Shown one piece after another: positions 32,851 to 42,553 of a stretch of 64,000 nucleotides of DNA. Below the pieces are notes generated by a model. That model saw only the letters and a list, made by a program, of their open reading frames with translations, ran no database searches and had not been told where the DNA came from. The position numbers and the translations under genes are program-made. The DNA is taken from NCBI GenBank assembly GCA_036245525.1, contig BTPG01000001.1:182635250-182699249 (forward strand). Direction: 5' to 3'. Position 1 is the first letter of the stretch. Every line of letters begins with the position of its first letter. Source of the stretch: Semisulcospira habei (taxonomy: Eukaryota > Mollusca > Gastropoda > Semisulcospiridae).

Positions 32851-33301
32851 TTGTTTTTGGCATTTAGTGTGTATTATTATTATTTATATCAGAGATTATT
32901 ATTCCTCATTAGTAGAAATGAAAATGAACAGAGGCTCCACTCTAGGCAATAGTGTCTCAGACTTACTATTCAGGAATTAGGGCAGCCCCTTGTGGCGGAT
33001 CAGTAAAACGAACAACCAGGCTACTTTGGCAAGAGATGCCTTGGGTTGCGTTTCATGCACTGACCATGTACTAGAGTTACATAACAAGAAATGGGGGTGG
33101 GGTGGGGGGGGGGGAATGATGCAGGGAGTTTTGTAGTAACCGTCCCCTTAGTTCTCTAGCATCCATGCCTGGCCAAGTAAACTGTGTTTTGTTTTTTCAG
33201 GAGGGTGGGAATGGAAGGGGGGGGGGGGGGGGAGGATGTGATTAAGTTCACGAGTGCCTTAGCTAGCCAATGTAATGTCTGCTTTGTTTTCTCTTTTCCA
33301 G
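32851..33301. other. Intron end preceding the second ATPase exon
   Basis: Contains G-runs at ~33098-33113 and ~33218-33231 and a pyrimidine-rich acceptor (TTTTCTCTTTTCCAG) at 33287-33301. No other feature was seen. Confidence 0.5.
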
Positions 33302-33368
33302 TTTCAGCGCACACTACGCAACACCATATCTTCATCCACTGTTGTGTCCGTATGCCGTGGGGGTGGTG
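33302..33368 (+). CDS. P5B-type ATPase exon (ATP13A family), next internal exon
   Basis: 67-nt exon entering in phase 0 and leaving in phase 1, between acceptor TTTTCCAG (33294-33301) and a consensus donor GTGAGT (33369-33374). It encodes FQRTLRNTISSSTVVSVCR plus GGG. This corresponds to the entry into the actuator domain of ATP13A proteins, where the family has a TRK-xQxTLRxM segment, a variable loop, and VCR-GGE before the ELVPGD motif. The phase and the protein order match the exon at 863-997. The ELVPGD exon should follow downstream but I did not find it up to 64000, so the second intron probably exceeds 30 kb. Confidence 0.74.
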
Positions 33369-34228
33369 GTGAGTAGCACACCCACAGTTGCTGTACTTGC
33401 TACTTTTGTCTGTTTGAGCTGTTTTTATACATGTGAAGTTTTAAAATGGGAATTCTGGAGATTTTGGGGTGCGGTCCGGAGGGGTGGGGGCCGGGGGTGG
33501 GGAGGGGAGGGGGCAGGCAGCGTCACAACGTTTTTGTACAACTGGTGATAACTATCAGCATAAAAAAGTGTGAACATGATATTCAGATTATTACTTTTGT
33601 ATGTGTGTTTGTTGCATTTTTTACAATGCATGTATTTAACCACTTTTTGCACAATATGCCCGCATGCCTACATCAAATGAAAAATAGAGGGTGTCTTTCA
33701 AAATATAGATTGTCTTACAGAGAGAGAAAAAGAGCATTGCATCAATTCATGTATAACACTGATGCGTCTGGTGCTTTAATTCAAATCAGAAACACCGTAT
33801 AACACTGACATCTGGTGCTTTCGACAATTTAGGAACATTGTGTAACACTGATGTGTTTGGCTCCTTTACGTCACCATCACTGTCTGATCCTTCTCTATTA
33901 GTTGAGAATTCTTTCTTTTTAAAAATGTTTCTGCAATGAATGAAACTTCATGAAATGCTTTTTCTGAAAAAGGTTGAAAGGTACAAAGCTGGCTAATGAA
34001 CTCAGCAAGCTATATCCCAAATTCCATGTGAATAGAAAGAAAATTAGGGACTCAAATGCAGGTCAACCAACTTTATATAAACGGCAATTTTTCTCTTTAA
34101 CGATTCACCCAATTTAAATATGCCTGGTGGCTCTCCGAAATACATCTTGATCAAAGCATTTCATAAATTTTCAGGCATGTACGTACACAAACACCAGAGA
34201 TATTCATGTCTACATACACACAAACCAG
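33369..34228. other. Start of second intron, unassigned
   Basis: No exon was recognised. The block 33529-33640 has a diverged partner at 56405-56505. A G-rich tract lies at 33476-33515. Confidence 0.45.
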
Positions 34229-34240
34229 ATAGGTGAGGCT
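34229..34240. repeat. RTE copy A target-site duplication (left)
   Basis: ATAGGTGAGGCT, repeated exactly at 39156-39167. Confidence 0.9.
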
Positions 34241-34247
34241 TACTTAC

Positions 34248-35179
34248 TTACTTACGCCTGTCACCCCTACCCGGGTATAGGCCGTCGATGAGACTCCTGT
34301 CCTGTGCTTCTCCTTCGATTTTACTCCAGGTGGTTCCCATTCTCTTGATGTCTGCTTGGAGGTCTCGACGCCAGGAGTTTCTCGGCCTACCTCTTTTCCT
34401 CTTTCCCTGGGGATTCCATGACAATACCTGCCTAGTGATACTGGAAGCTGGCTTTCTCAGACTGTGACCAGTCCATCCCATAAGATCTGTACTCTGTTGA
34501 CAGTGGTTTTTGTCAATCTCCAAGTCTCTGCTCCATATAGGAGAACTGCTTTTACGTTGGAGTTGAAAATCAGGACTTTGGTGTTTTGTGACAGCTCTCT
34601 GGAACTCCACACTTTTTTCAACTGGAGAAAGGCTGCTCTGGCTTTACCGATTCGTGCTCTGACATCTGCATCAGTGCCGCCTTTTTTGTCTATGATGCTC
34701 CCGAGATAGGTGAAGGACTCCACCTCCTCCAACGGGGTGCCAGCAAGCAAGACTGGTTCTTCCCTGGTTGCGTTCAGCCTCATAGTCTTTGTTTTCTGTT
34801 TGTGGATGGTGAGGCCCACTTGGGACGAGATGTCAGCAAGCCTCGTGGTCTTGTCCTGCATTTGTTGATGCGTGTGGGACAGTAATGCCAAGTCATCTGC
34901 AAAATCGAGGTCGTCAGGCTGCGTCCACAGTGTCCACTGTATTCCGCTTCTTCTCTGCTCTGTGGTCCTCTTCATGACCCAGTCTATGGCCAGTAGGAAG
35001 AGGAACGGAGACAGCAGACACCCCTGCCTGACACCGGTTCTGACCTGGAGCTCCCTGGTGAACTGCCCTTCGTGGATCATGCGACATGTCATGCCATCGT
35101 AGCTGCTCTTGATCAGGCGGACGAGCTTTGTGGGTACACCGTAGTGTCGTAGGAGTTTCCACAGTGTCTCTCGGTCCAC
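34248..35179 (-). pseudogene. RTE RT, C-terminal half of copy A
   Basis: Contains GVRQGCLLSPFLF, the catalytic LDFADDLALLSH and FTYLGSIID in one frame (35179-34457). The C-terminal HSLRKPASS and GKRKRGRPRNS lie in another frame (34610-34248), because of the deletion at ~34482. A further short deletion removes part of the last 30 residues. It is dead. Confidence 0.82.
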
Positions 35180-35189
35180 GCTGTCAAAT
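35179..35189. repeat. RTE copy B target-site duplication (left)
   Basis: CGCTGTCAAAT, repeated at 38490-38500. It lies inside the RT sequence of copy A. Confidence 0.9.
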
Positions 35190-38100
35190 TACTTACTTAC
35201 TTACGCCTGTCACCCCTACCCGGGTATAGGCCGTCGACGAGAGACCTCCAGCAACTCCTGTCCTGTGCTTCTCCTTCGATTCTACTCCAGGTGGTTCCCA
35301 GTCTCTTGATGTCTGCTTGGAGGTCTCGACGCCAGGAGTTTCTCGGCCTACCTCTTTTCCTCTTTCCCTGGGGGTTCCATGACAATGCCTGCCTAGTGAT
35401 ACTGGAAGCTGGCTTTCTCAGACTGTGACCGATCCATCCCCATCTTCTTCGCCCAATTTCATTCTCTGCTGTTATCTGCTCTGTTCTCTCCCAGAGTCTG
35501 ACGTTGCTGATCTTCTCTGGCCAGTGGATTTTCAAAATTCTTCTAAGGCAACTGTTCATGAAGGTCTGTACTCTGTTGACTGTGGTTTTTGTCAATCTCC
35601 ATGTCTCTGCTCCATATAGGAGAACTGCTTTTACATTGGAGTTGAAAATCCGGACTTTGGTGTGTTGTGACAGCTCTCTGGAACTCCACACTTTTTTCAA
35701 CTGGAGAAAGGCTGCTCTGGCTTTACCGATTCGTGCTCTGACATCTGCATCAGTGCCGCCTTTTTTGTCTATGATGCTCCCGAGATAGGTGAAGGACTCC
35801 ACCTCCTCCAACGGGGTGCCAGCAAGCAAGACTGGTTCTTCCCTGGTTGCGTTCAGCCTCATTGTCTTTGTTTTCTGTTTGTGAATGGTGAGGCCCACTT
35901 GGGACGAGATGTCAGCAAGCCTCGTGGTCTTGTCCTGCATTTGTTGATGAGTGTGGGACAGTAATGCCAAGTCGTCTGCAAAATCGAGGTCGTCAAGCTG
36001 TGTCCACAGTGTCCACTGTATTCCACTTCGTCTGTGCTCTGTGGTCATCTTCATGACCCAGTCTATGGCCAGTAGGAAGAGGAACGGAGACAGCAGACAC
36101 CCCTGCCTGACACCAGTTCTGACCTGGAGCTCTCTGGTGAACTGCCCTTCGTGGATCACGCGACATGTCATGCCATCATAGCTGCTCTTGATCAGGCGGA
36201 CGAGCTTTGTGGGTACACCGTAGTGTCATAGGAGTTTCCACAGAGTCTCTCGGTCCACGCTGTCAAATGCTTTCTCATAATCCACAAAGTTGACGTACAG
36301 CGGGGAGCTCCACTCCAGAGACTGTTCCACGATGACGCGGAGAGTGGCGATCTGGTCTGTACATGATCGGTTCTTCCTGAATCCTGCTTGCTGGTCTCTC
36401 AGCTGGGGGTCAACGGAGCTCTTCATTCTCTCTAGGATGATCCTGTTGAAGACCTTTCCTGGTACTGACAGCAACGTGATTCCTCTGTAGTTGGAACACT
36501 TGCTGAGGTCGCCTTTCTTGGGAAGCTTGATTAGGTACCCCTCCTTCCAGTCAGCTGGCATCACCTCCTCTTCCCAGATCTTTCCAAACAGTGGGTACAG
36601 CATCTCCACTGTTGTCTCTAGGTCTGCTTTCAGAGACTCCGCTGGGATGCCATCTGGCCCTGCTGCTTTGCCATTCTTCAAAAATGCCACTGCTTTTCTG
36701 ATCTCTTCCCGGCTGGGTCTGTCACAGCTGATGGGTAGGTCGGTCTCTGCCGGCTGGATGTCGGGGGGGTCGGGTGGGCTAGGTCTGTTCAGTAACTCTT
36801 CAAAATACTCGGCCCATCTGTCGAGTTGGTCTGCTCTGTCTGCAATAGGCTTGCCTTCTTTGTCTTTTACTGGTCTTTCTGTATGGCCATACTTACCCGA
36901 CAATCTTCTGGTAATGTCGTAGAGCTGTTTCATGTTGCCGCTGCCTGCTGCCTTTTCTGCCTCTGCTGCCAGGCTGTCTGTGTAGGCCCTTTTGTCTGCC
37001 CTGATACTCCTCTTCACCTCGCGGTTGGCTTCCCAGTATTCCCCCTGTGCCCTTACTTTGGCTGCTCTCGTGCGTCTGTTGTTGACCGCTGCTTTCTTCT
37101 GCTTCCTCGCTTTTATCTTCTTCAAGGTCTGTGCCGACAGCCAGTCCTTGTGGTGTTTCCTGAACCCTACAGTGTCTTTGCAGGTTGAGTTCAGCACCTC
37201 TCTAACTGCCTTCCACTGCTGCTCTGTGGTGACCGCCTCCTCTTCATTTACTAGCTCCTGTAGCGCTTGAAACCGGTTGGACAGCACCAGTTTGAACTCT
37301 TCTCTAACTCCAGTTTCTCTCAGGAGGCCTACATTATAGCGCTGTCTTCTTGTTGTCTCTGTGCGGCTTTTCTTTAGCTTGAGCTTCATTCTTAAGGTAA
37401 GCAGATGGTGGTCTGAGGCGACATCTGCTCCCCTCCTCACTCGAACATCTTGAAGGGATCTTCTAAATTTCTTGCTAATGCAGATATGGTCTATTTGGTT
37501 CTCTGTTGTATGGTCAGGTGAGACCCAAGTTGCTTTGTGTATTCTTCTGTGTGGGAAGATGCTGCCTCCAATGACAAGTCGGTTTAGAGCACAAAAGTCT
37601 ACAAACCTCTCCCCGTTCTCACTCATCTCCGAGCCTAGTCCCTGTCTCCCCATCACTTCTTCGTATCCGGTGTTGTCCTCCCCTATTTTGGCATTAAAAT
37701 CGCCCATGACGATGGTGATGTCTCGCTCCGCACATTTGTCCACGGCACTCTGGAGTCGGTCGTAGAACTCTTGTTTCTCTTCCTCGTCACTGTCATTGGT
37801 GGGGGCATAACACTGGATGACGTTCAGCTTGAGCTTTTTCTTGGTTCTAAAGGCTGCTGTTATAATTCTTGGCCCAAGAGGTTCCCAGCCCATCAGCGCT
37901 CTCTGTGCCACTGGTGACAGCATGAGTGCTAACTCCTTCTGTATGGGGGGCATTCTCCTCTTCATGACCTGAATACAGAACCATCTCCCCACTTAACAGC
38001 CTTTTCTGGCCAGACTGCGTCCATCTGGCTTCACTGATGCCTAGCAGGGAAAGGTTGTACTTTTGCATTTCCGCTGCTATCTGGGCGGCCTTGCCGCTCT

Positions 38101-38489
38101 GGTACATGGTCTTGACGTTCCATGTGCCCATGGTTGTATCCCTGGATAGAGAGAGGCGGCTCGGTCCTGTGGCTTCCGAAGACTTCCGGCTTTCACCACA
38201 GGACGTCATAAGTCTTCTAGTAGAAGAACCTTCCTCCTCCAGGAAAGGAATTACTGTTAGTCTTTTCGTCGGCGTTTTTGTAGCTATTTCCTTTTTTGCA
38301 GGGTGGGGAAGCTACCCCCACGCCCAACCCCCTTACTAGGAGGACCAGGGGTTTTCTGTCGGGGTCACCTTCCCTTAGACCATGTTGGTTCACGGCACCT
38401 TATTTCATTTGGTGCACCCCTCTCACGAGGGACCCCCTATCCACCACCCAGGGGACGTGCCTCAACGCCGTATGGTCCCAGCGCGAGGA
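35190..38489 (-). mobile_element. Full-length RTE-type LINE, copy B, nested in copy A
   Basis: 3,300 bp from the (GTAA)n tail at 35190 to the 5' end TCCTCGCGCTGG (complement, ending 38489). It is flanked by the 11-bp duplication CGCTGTCAAAT. It is the same family as copy 1 and very similar to it. The ORF is broken twice (see 35197-38209). Confidence 0.92.
35197..38209 (-). pseudogene. RTE endonuclease-RT ORF of copy B, two lesions
   Basis: The ORF starts at ATG 38209 in the 5' part of the endonuclease. An extra base near 37930 shifts the frame, and the second segment runs 37992-36226. It carries MGDFNAKIG, ASDHHLL and the RT fingers. A TGA at 36226-36228 (CGA in copy 1, a CpG change) then stops the protein just after DSVDRETLWKLL. 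The third segment, 36171-35197, encodes the palm with FADDLALL and the C-terminal GKRKRGRPRNSWRR. The domain content is complete but the product would be truncated. Confidence 0.87.
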
Positions 38490-38494
38490 CGCTG

Positions 38495-39155
38495 TCAAAT
38501 GCTTTCTCGTAATCCACAAAGTTGACGTACAGCGGGGAGCTCCACTCCAGAGACTGTTCCACGATGATGCGGAGAGTGGCGATCTGGTCTGTACTGTGTA
38601 CATGATCGGTTTTTCCTGAATCCTGCTTGCTGGTCTCTCAGCTGGGGGTCAATGGAGCTCTTCATTCTCTCCAGGATGATCCTGTTGAAGACCTTTCCTG
38701 GTACTGACAGCAAGGTGATTCCTCTATAGTTGGAACACTTGCTGAGGTCACATTTCTTGGGAAGCTTGATTAGGTACCCCTCCTTCCAGTCAGCTGGCAT
38801 CACCTCCTCTTCCCAGATCTTTCCAAACAGTGGGTACAGCATCTCTACTGTTGTCTCTAGGTCTGCTTTCAGAGACTCCGCTGGGATGCCATCTGGCCCT
38901 GCTGCTTTGCCGTTCTTCAAAAATGCCACTGCTGTTCTGATCTCTTCCCAGCTGGGTCTGTCACAGCTGATGGGTAGGTCAGTTTCTGCTGGCTGGATGT
39001 CTGGGGGGTCGGGTGGGCTGGGTCTGTTCAGTAACTTTTCAAAATACTCGGCCCATCTGTCGAGTTGGTCTGCTCTGTCTGCAATAGGCTTGCCTTCCTT
39101 GTCTTTTACTGGTCTTTCTGCATGGCCATACTTGCCCGACAATCTTCTGGTAATG
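38495..39155 (-). pseudogene. RTE RT, N-terminal part of copy A
   Basis: Residues before the palm, from LSGKYGHAERPV through KAAGPDGIPAESL, NYRGITLLSVPGK and RKNRSCT. A 4-base insertion at ~38594 then shifts the frame. It is separated from its C-terminal half (34241-35189) by copy B. Confidence 0.82.
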
Positions 39156-39384
39156 ATAGGTGAGGCTGGCGCTGGTAAAACAGTACACATACCAAGGGGA
39201 ATTACTCAGCGCTGGACATACACACAGTTTGATCCACTGTCCCCTCCTATCAGGCACCCAATCGCCAGCCTACAGAAAAATACACAGGTAAAGAACAAGA
39301 TGATCATATACATCCCTAAAAAAGGATGCATAAGGTCATGCCACTAACCCATGTCTTTTTCTGGAACTTAGGTATGTTTATGTG

Positions 39385-39388
<4 letters not shown>
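39156..39388. other. Intron sequence between copy A and microsatellite
   Basis: Begins with the right duplication of copy A (39156-39167). Nothing else was recognised. Confidence 0.45.

Positions 39389-39474
<86 letters not shown>
39389..39474. repeat. (CA)n microsatellite
   Basis: An uninterrupted CA run of about 85 bp in the intron. It generates spurious His-Thr and Cys-Val open frames. Confidence 0.95.
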
Positions 39475-39475
<1 letters not shown>

Positions 39476-39615
39476 CGCTTCCTGAAAAATGTACGTTCAG
39501 CATCATGGTTAGCGTAGCTAAACATGACGTAATTTCTATTGTGTTACTTCACTGTCCGAGGTCTGCACACCTTTGACGTCACAGGTCCCACCACGTTCCA
39601 TCCTAAAAATCTCAT

Positions 39616-39621
39616 CTATAG
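39616..39621. repeat. Polinton target-site duplication (left)
   Basis: CTATAG, also at 55755-55760 beyond the other end. Polintons make 6-bp duplications. CTATAG is its own complement, so it could alternatively be part of the inverted repeat. Confidence 0.65.
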
Positions 39622-40850
39622 AGAGGGGGAATATGAGAGTTTTAAAGAATCTTCTATGGTCCTCATTTTTCTATGTTATTCGCTCACAAAAACGCACACG
39701 ACCTTGCCTTTCCTTTTTCTCAAATTCCTTTTATTTTTCTCTGTAATTAGATATATAAAGAAAGAACTGAATCTTTATTAACACTATGACTGAGAATTTA
39801 AGGGGTTAACTCAGTCATAGTGTTAATAATACTTCAAATCCCCCCCCCCCCCCCCCCCCATAGACAAAACGCCCGATCAAACCAGTGCTTGTAACCCGAA
39901 GCAATTACATATAATACATAAACACCTCATGCCTACGCTTGACTGGTTTTGAAAGACCCCCACTTCAATTCAGGTAAGATATGAATAGACCTGTTCTGAA
40001 AATAGCAATTATTCGCATTTTCTTGTCGGGACGAGATTGCCTTTTGAAACTGGGATCGAAATCTTTTGAATCAGATCGGTATGCACCCGCACTGTCTCGC
40101 TATTCATACAGGAATTTATAATTTTTTCAATTATGTGTTCACCCGTTCGATTTGCCATTAAATGCAAATGGCCAACAGCCAACGCGCCGACACAGTAGGG
40201 CGTCGCTATTCGACTTAGTAAGGGAACACTCTATGAATAAACCGGCTCTACAGCTTTGAAAAGGCTATTTGCTGAGAGGTGACAAGAAGAGTTTCGAAAT
40301 TGACTTCATATTTACTCAATGGCTGGTTCCCGAAAAATCAGACGGTGGTTATACTGTGCACTATAAACAGTTTGATAAGAAACTAACAAGTAATATCTAA
40401 CACACAGACGTACACACAAACAAACACACTTACAAACAGACGCGCACACAAACAAACAAACAAACACACAATCAAACAGACGTACACACACACACACACA
40501 CACACAAACAGACGTACACACACAAACACACAAACACACACACACACACACGCACTTACAGACACTCATGTCAGTACAATTTTATCGTAAGCATGAGCTG
40601 CCAGGTGGTGTCACGGTTGATCGCCTTTTGTGTTGCCTCACGCCGCGGCCGCATTCCATTCCTTTTCAATTCAGACACGAGCCGCATTTTGAAAAGACTC
40701 TCACCCGTCTTTATGGCCTTTATAGCTACACCCTTTCAAATCGCTAAGTTGTGTCAAAGATCAACAGGGGGACATATTACTTTTCAAAAGAGGGGGATCA
40801 TTTACAAAACGGTTCTACATGTGAGGGCTTAATGTACTCATGTCTGGTTT
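39622..40850. repeat. Polinton left terminal inverted repeat
   Basis: Matches 54536-55754 in reverse complement with scattered substitutions, a few small indels and a different poly-C length. Inside it are a 20-bp-arm hairpin (39775-39829), a C20 run (39840-39859), an interrupted CA-rich minisatellite with repeated CAGACGTACACAC (40400-40565) and a CpG-rich GCCGCGGCCGC block (~40643). Similarity fades after 40850. Confidence 0.95.
39775..39829. repeat. Subterminal hairpin in left TIR
   Basis: Arms 39775-39794 and 39810-39829 are perfectly complementary over 20 bp, with a 15-nt A/T/G loop. It is present in mirror image in the other TIR (55544-55598), ~155 bp from each element end. Confidence 0.92.
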
Positions 40851-40904
40851 ACTGACAAAGAAACAAATGTGTTTATAAATTATCTTTTTTAATTGCATTA
40901 TAAA

Positions 40905-41456
40905 ATGAACACAGACGAACTCCTTCTATTAAATGATATTGGCGCTGTAGAAAACATAGACTTAGATTTGAAAAGGGAACGACTTTTATCTGTAGTGGTT
41001 TCTGGTCATTCGAAATCTTATCTTGGGAAGCTATATTCAACTGAAGATATACTATCCCTCACGGCTGCTGATTTATTTAAACTTCATTTTAAATATGAAC
41101 AACACATGGCTTCACTAATGACCCGTGATTTGAGCAAATCAATTGTCTGCTTATATTCAAAAGCTGTGAGTTACGCTCTCCCTGTAGACATTGAAAATCT
41201 CACAAATGACCTCGAGAGTAACCCCATTGTAACGAGTGCAATTGGTAAATTAGCTTGCCTTTTATTCTACAGGTTTGGTAATTTGCTGGCTCCTCTGGTA
41301 ACATTAATTGTAACTAGCAGCCATGTTGATTTTACGAAATTAAATTTTTTTGTTGATAAAAATGGACGACCAACAGACGACCCCCCAAACGACCCCACAG
41401 ATGAACCCTGTTTCGGATCCTGCCCAGACCCTGATTCACACAGTGACAAAAATTAA
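40905..41456 (+). CDS. Polinton conserved protein of unknown function, 183 aa
   Basis: First gene inside the left TIR. The start at ATG 40905 is chosen because it follows TTATAAA directly and is the first Met; the open frame only extends 4 codons further to a TTG. The N-terminal half is charged (KRERLLSVV), then LYSTEDILSLTAADL and a helical region. A hydrophobic stretch at about residues 125-145 (ACLLFYRFGNLLAPLVTLIV) could be membrane-associated. The C-terminus is Asp/Pro-rich and overlaps the start of the next gene in another frame. It resembles proteins I associate with invertebrate Polintons, but no function is known to me. Virion or membrane roles would be guesses. Confidence 0.75.
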   Translation: MNTDELLLLNDIGAVENIDLDLKRERLLSVVVSGHSKSYLGKLYSTEDILSLTAADLFKLHFKYEQHMASLMTRDLSKSIVCLYSKAVSYALPVDIENLTNDLESNPIVTSAIGKLACLLFYRFGNLLAPLVTLIVTSSHVDFTKLNFFVDKNGRPTDDPPNDPTDEPCFGSCPDPDSHSDKN

Positions 41457-41841
41457 AAATGAAGGGAGGGTTCAGTCAGGTAAACGTTTAGCTGAATGGA
41501 ACAAGCAGAAAAAGTTACAGCTACAGGCGCTAACAGAAAAGGCTCATGTAAGTGACCCGCCGTCAACACCGCCGGTAGGACCGGTAGGACCGGTAGGACT
41601 GGCACCCCTGTCACACCCACATCAAAGTGAAAGACCTTCAACCCAGTCTAATTCTGAAACAGCAAGATATGCAGTTGCCGCATTTGTTGTCGGATCTGGT
41701 TTTGTAGCTTACCAATTATACAAAAAATACAAGCCACAGACTCGAACAGTGTCCAAAAAATTAAACACTCCATCATCAAAAACAGAAGTCTCCACATTAC
41801 TAACAATACCCAAAGTTGTTGACCCATTTATCATGCAGTAA
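41362..41841 (+). CDS. Polinton small membrane protein, 159 aa
   Basis: Starts at ATG 41362 (context ATAAAAATGG), so the first 95 nt overlap the end of the preceding gene in a different frame. The N-terminus is rich in Gln/Thr/Pro, with a short repeated GPVGPVG run near residues 74-80. One hydrophobic helix, YAVAAFVVGSGFVAYQLY, lies at about residues 108-125 and is followed by a basic tail (KKYKPQTR). This suggests a single-pass membrane protein or a membrane-active virion peptide. No known family was assigned. The 5' overlap shows how tightly the element is packed. Confidence 0.7.
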   Translation: MDDQQTTPQTTPQMNPVSDPAQTLIHTVTKIKNEGRVQSGKRLAEWNKQKKLQLQALTEKAHVSDPPSTPPVGPVGPVGLAPLSHPHQSERPSTQSNSETARYAVAAFVVGSGFVAYQLYKKYKPQTRTVSKKLNTPSSKTEVSTLLTIPKVVDPFIMQ

Positions 41842-41876
41842 TAAATTTATTATTTTAATTTTTTCTTGCCTAAGAA

Positions 41877-42107
41877 ATGAATGACTCAAAGAATTTAATG
41901 AATCTTGTGTATCACTCTGCAGTAATCAGTGCATTAGCAGTAACGTTTTCTATGCTGGGAAAAAATCTACTCAAAATGAAATCACCAGACCTCAGTACAC
42001 TCGATTTCGAAGACAGCACTAAGCTAATTGTAGTTGTAAAAGCGTCAATCGCCACGAAAGACCTTCTTGTTAAACAGGGAATTATTCCCGAAAATGTTTC
42101 TATGTAA
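41877..42107 (+). CDS. Polinton small protein, 76 aa
   Basis: Short gene between two small membrane-protein genes on the same strand. The N-terminal region LMNLVYHSAVISALAVTFSMLG is a probable transmembrane or amphipathic helix. A region with LIVVVKASIATKDLLVKQGI follows and ends IIPENVSM. Small proteins of this length and pattern recur next to the integrase in Polintons. Function is unknown. The start is the only in-frame Met upstream of the helix. Confidence 0.7.
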   Translation: MNDSKNLMNLVYHSAVISALAVTFSMLGKNLLKMKSPDLSTLDFEDSTKLIVVVKASIATKDLLVKQGIIPENVSM

Positions 42108-42118
42108 ATAAAAATAAT

Positions 42119-42553
42119 ATGGCGACGATAGCTATTATGGTGGGAGGAGCGATGGTCAACGCTCTGGCGTTTAGCGGCTCTAATTATCTCTTTTCTAAAA
42201 TGGGTAGAGAACAATCTGCAGAAGAAATAAAGCGTCATAATGAAGCGTCAGAAAAATTAGCACAGGCAGAACAGGATTACGAAAAGAATAGAATTGAGAA
42301 ACTTGATTTCATCAATGAAAAACTCAGGCTTGAAGGCCACGCACAACATACGTTTTCAAATACAGACGACGCAATCCGTGAGTATTTTTTAGTCACGGGT
42401 GAAGACATGTCTATCCCAAAACCAAAACTAAGTGACTACTATCAACCAAGCCCAGAACAAAGAAACGGGGAGATAATCTTTGTTCTAGTGGGAATGATAT
42501 TTGTTTATTTTACTGGAGTTTTCATTGCTAGAAAAAATGGCAGCCGAAAATAA
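42119..42553 (+). CDS. Polinton membrane protein with coiled coil, 144 aa
   Basis: Begins MATIAIMVGGAMVNALAF, a hydrophobic N-terminal segment. A strongly charged helical region (about residues 30-75, with EEIKRHNEASEKLAQAEQD) probably forms a coiled coil. A DYYQPSPEQRNGE segment follows, and a second membrane helix IIFVLVGMIFVYFTGVFIA at about 119-137 ends in basic residues. Two membrane anchors with a helical middle suggest a virion membrane or scaffold protein. The function is not established. The 3' end overlaps the integrase gene by 17 nt. The pattern is typical of Polintons. Confidence 0.75.
   Translation: MATIAIMVGGAMVNALAFSGSNYLFSKMGREQSAEEIKRHNEASEKLAQAEQDYEKNRIEKLDFINEKLRLEGHAQHTFSNTDDAIREYFLVTGEDMSIPKPKLSDYYQPSPEQRNGEIIFVLVGMIFVYFTGVFIARKNGSRK

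Larger units (their letters stand above)
998..33301 (+). other. ~32.3-kb host intron filled with transposons
   Basis: The interval runs between the donor at 998 and the acceptor at 33300-33301. No other exon of the ATPase is needed between the two coding blocks, because their protein sequences are adjacent in the family (TRK followed directly by a QxTLRx motif). The intron holds hAT, gypsy, piggyBac-like, RTE, I-type and L2-type elements and many repeats, listed separately. Confidence 0.7.
34241..39155 (-). mobile_element. RTE-type LINE copy A, 5'-truncated, split by copy B
   Basis: Minus-strand LINE whose 3' end is (GTAA)n (34241-34255 on +). Its body lies at 34241-35189 and 38490-39155. 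The 5' end is truncated inside the region before the RT, at TTACCAGAAG. The flanking 12-bp duplication ATAGGTGAGGCT proves that the two parts are one insertion. A ~100-bp deletion near 34482 removes part of the C-terminal region. Confidence 0.9.

Noticed and set aside
39326..39576. Open frames of His-Thr or Cys-Val repeats around CA microsatellites (also 40312-40569, 54797-55056, 59181-59393 and the start of the frame at 59269)
   Set aside because: They are translations of dinucleotide repeats and carry no protein signal.
39611..39621. Extending the Polinton TIR outward through CTCATCTATAG
   Set aside because: A few outer bases match loosely on both sides (CTCAT against CCTAT), but CTATAG is self-complementary and similarity fades at once. 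A 6-bp duplication is the simpler reading, held with moderate confidence.
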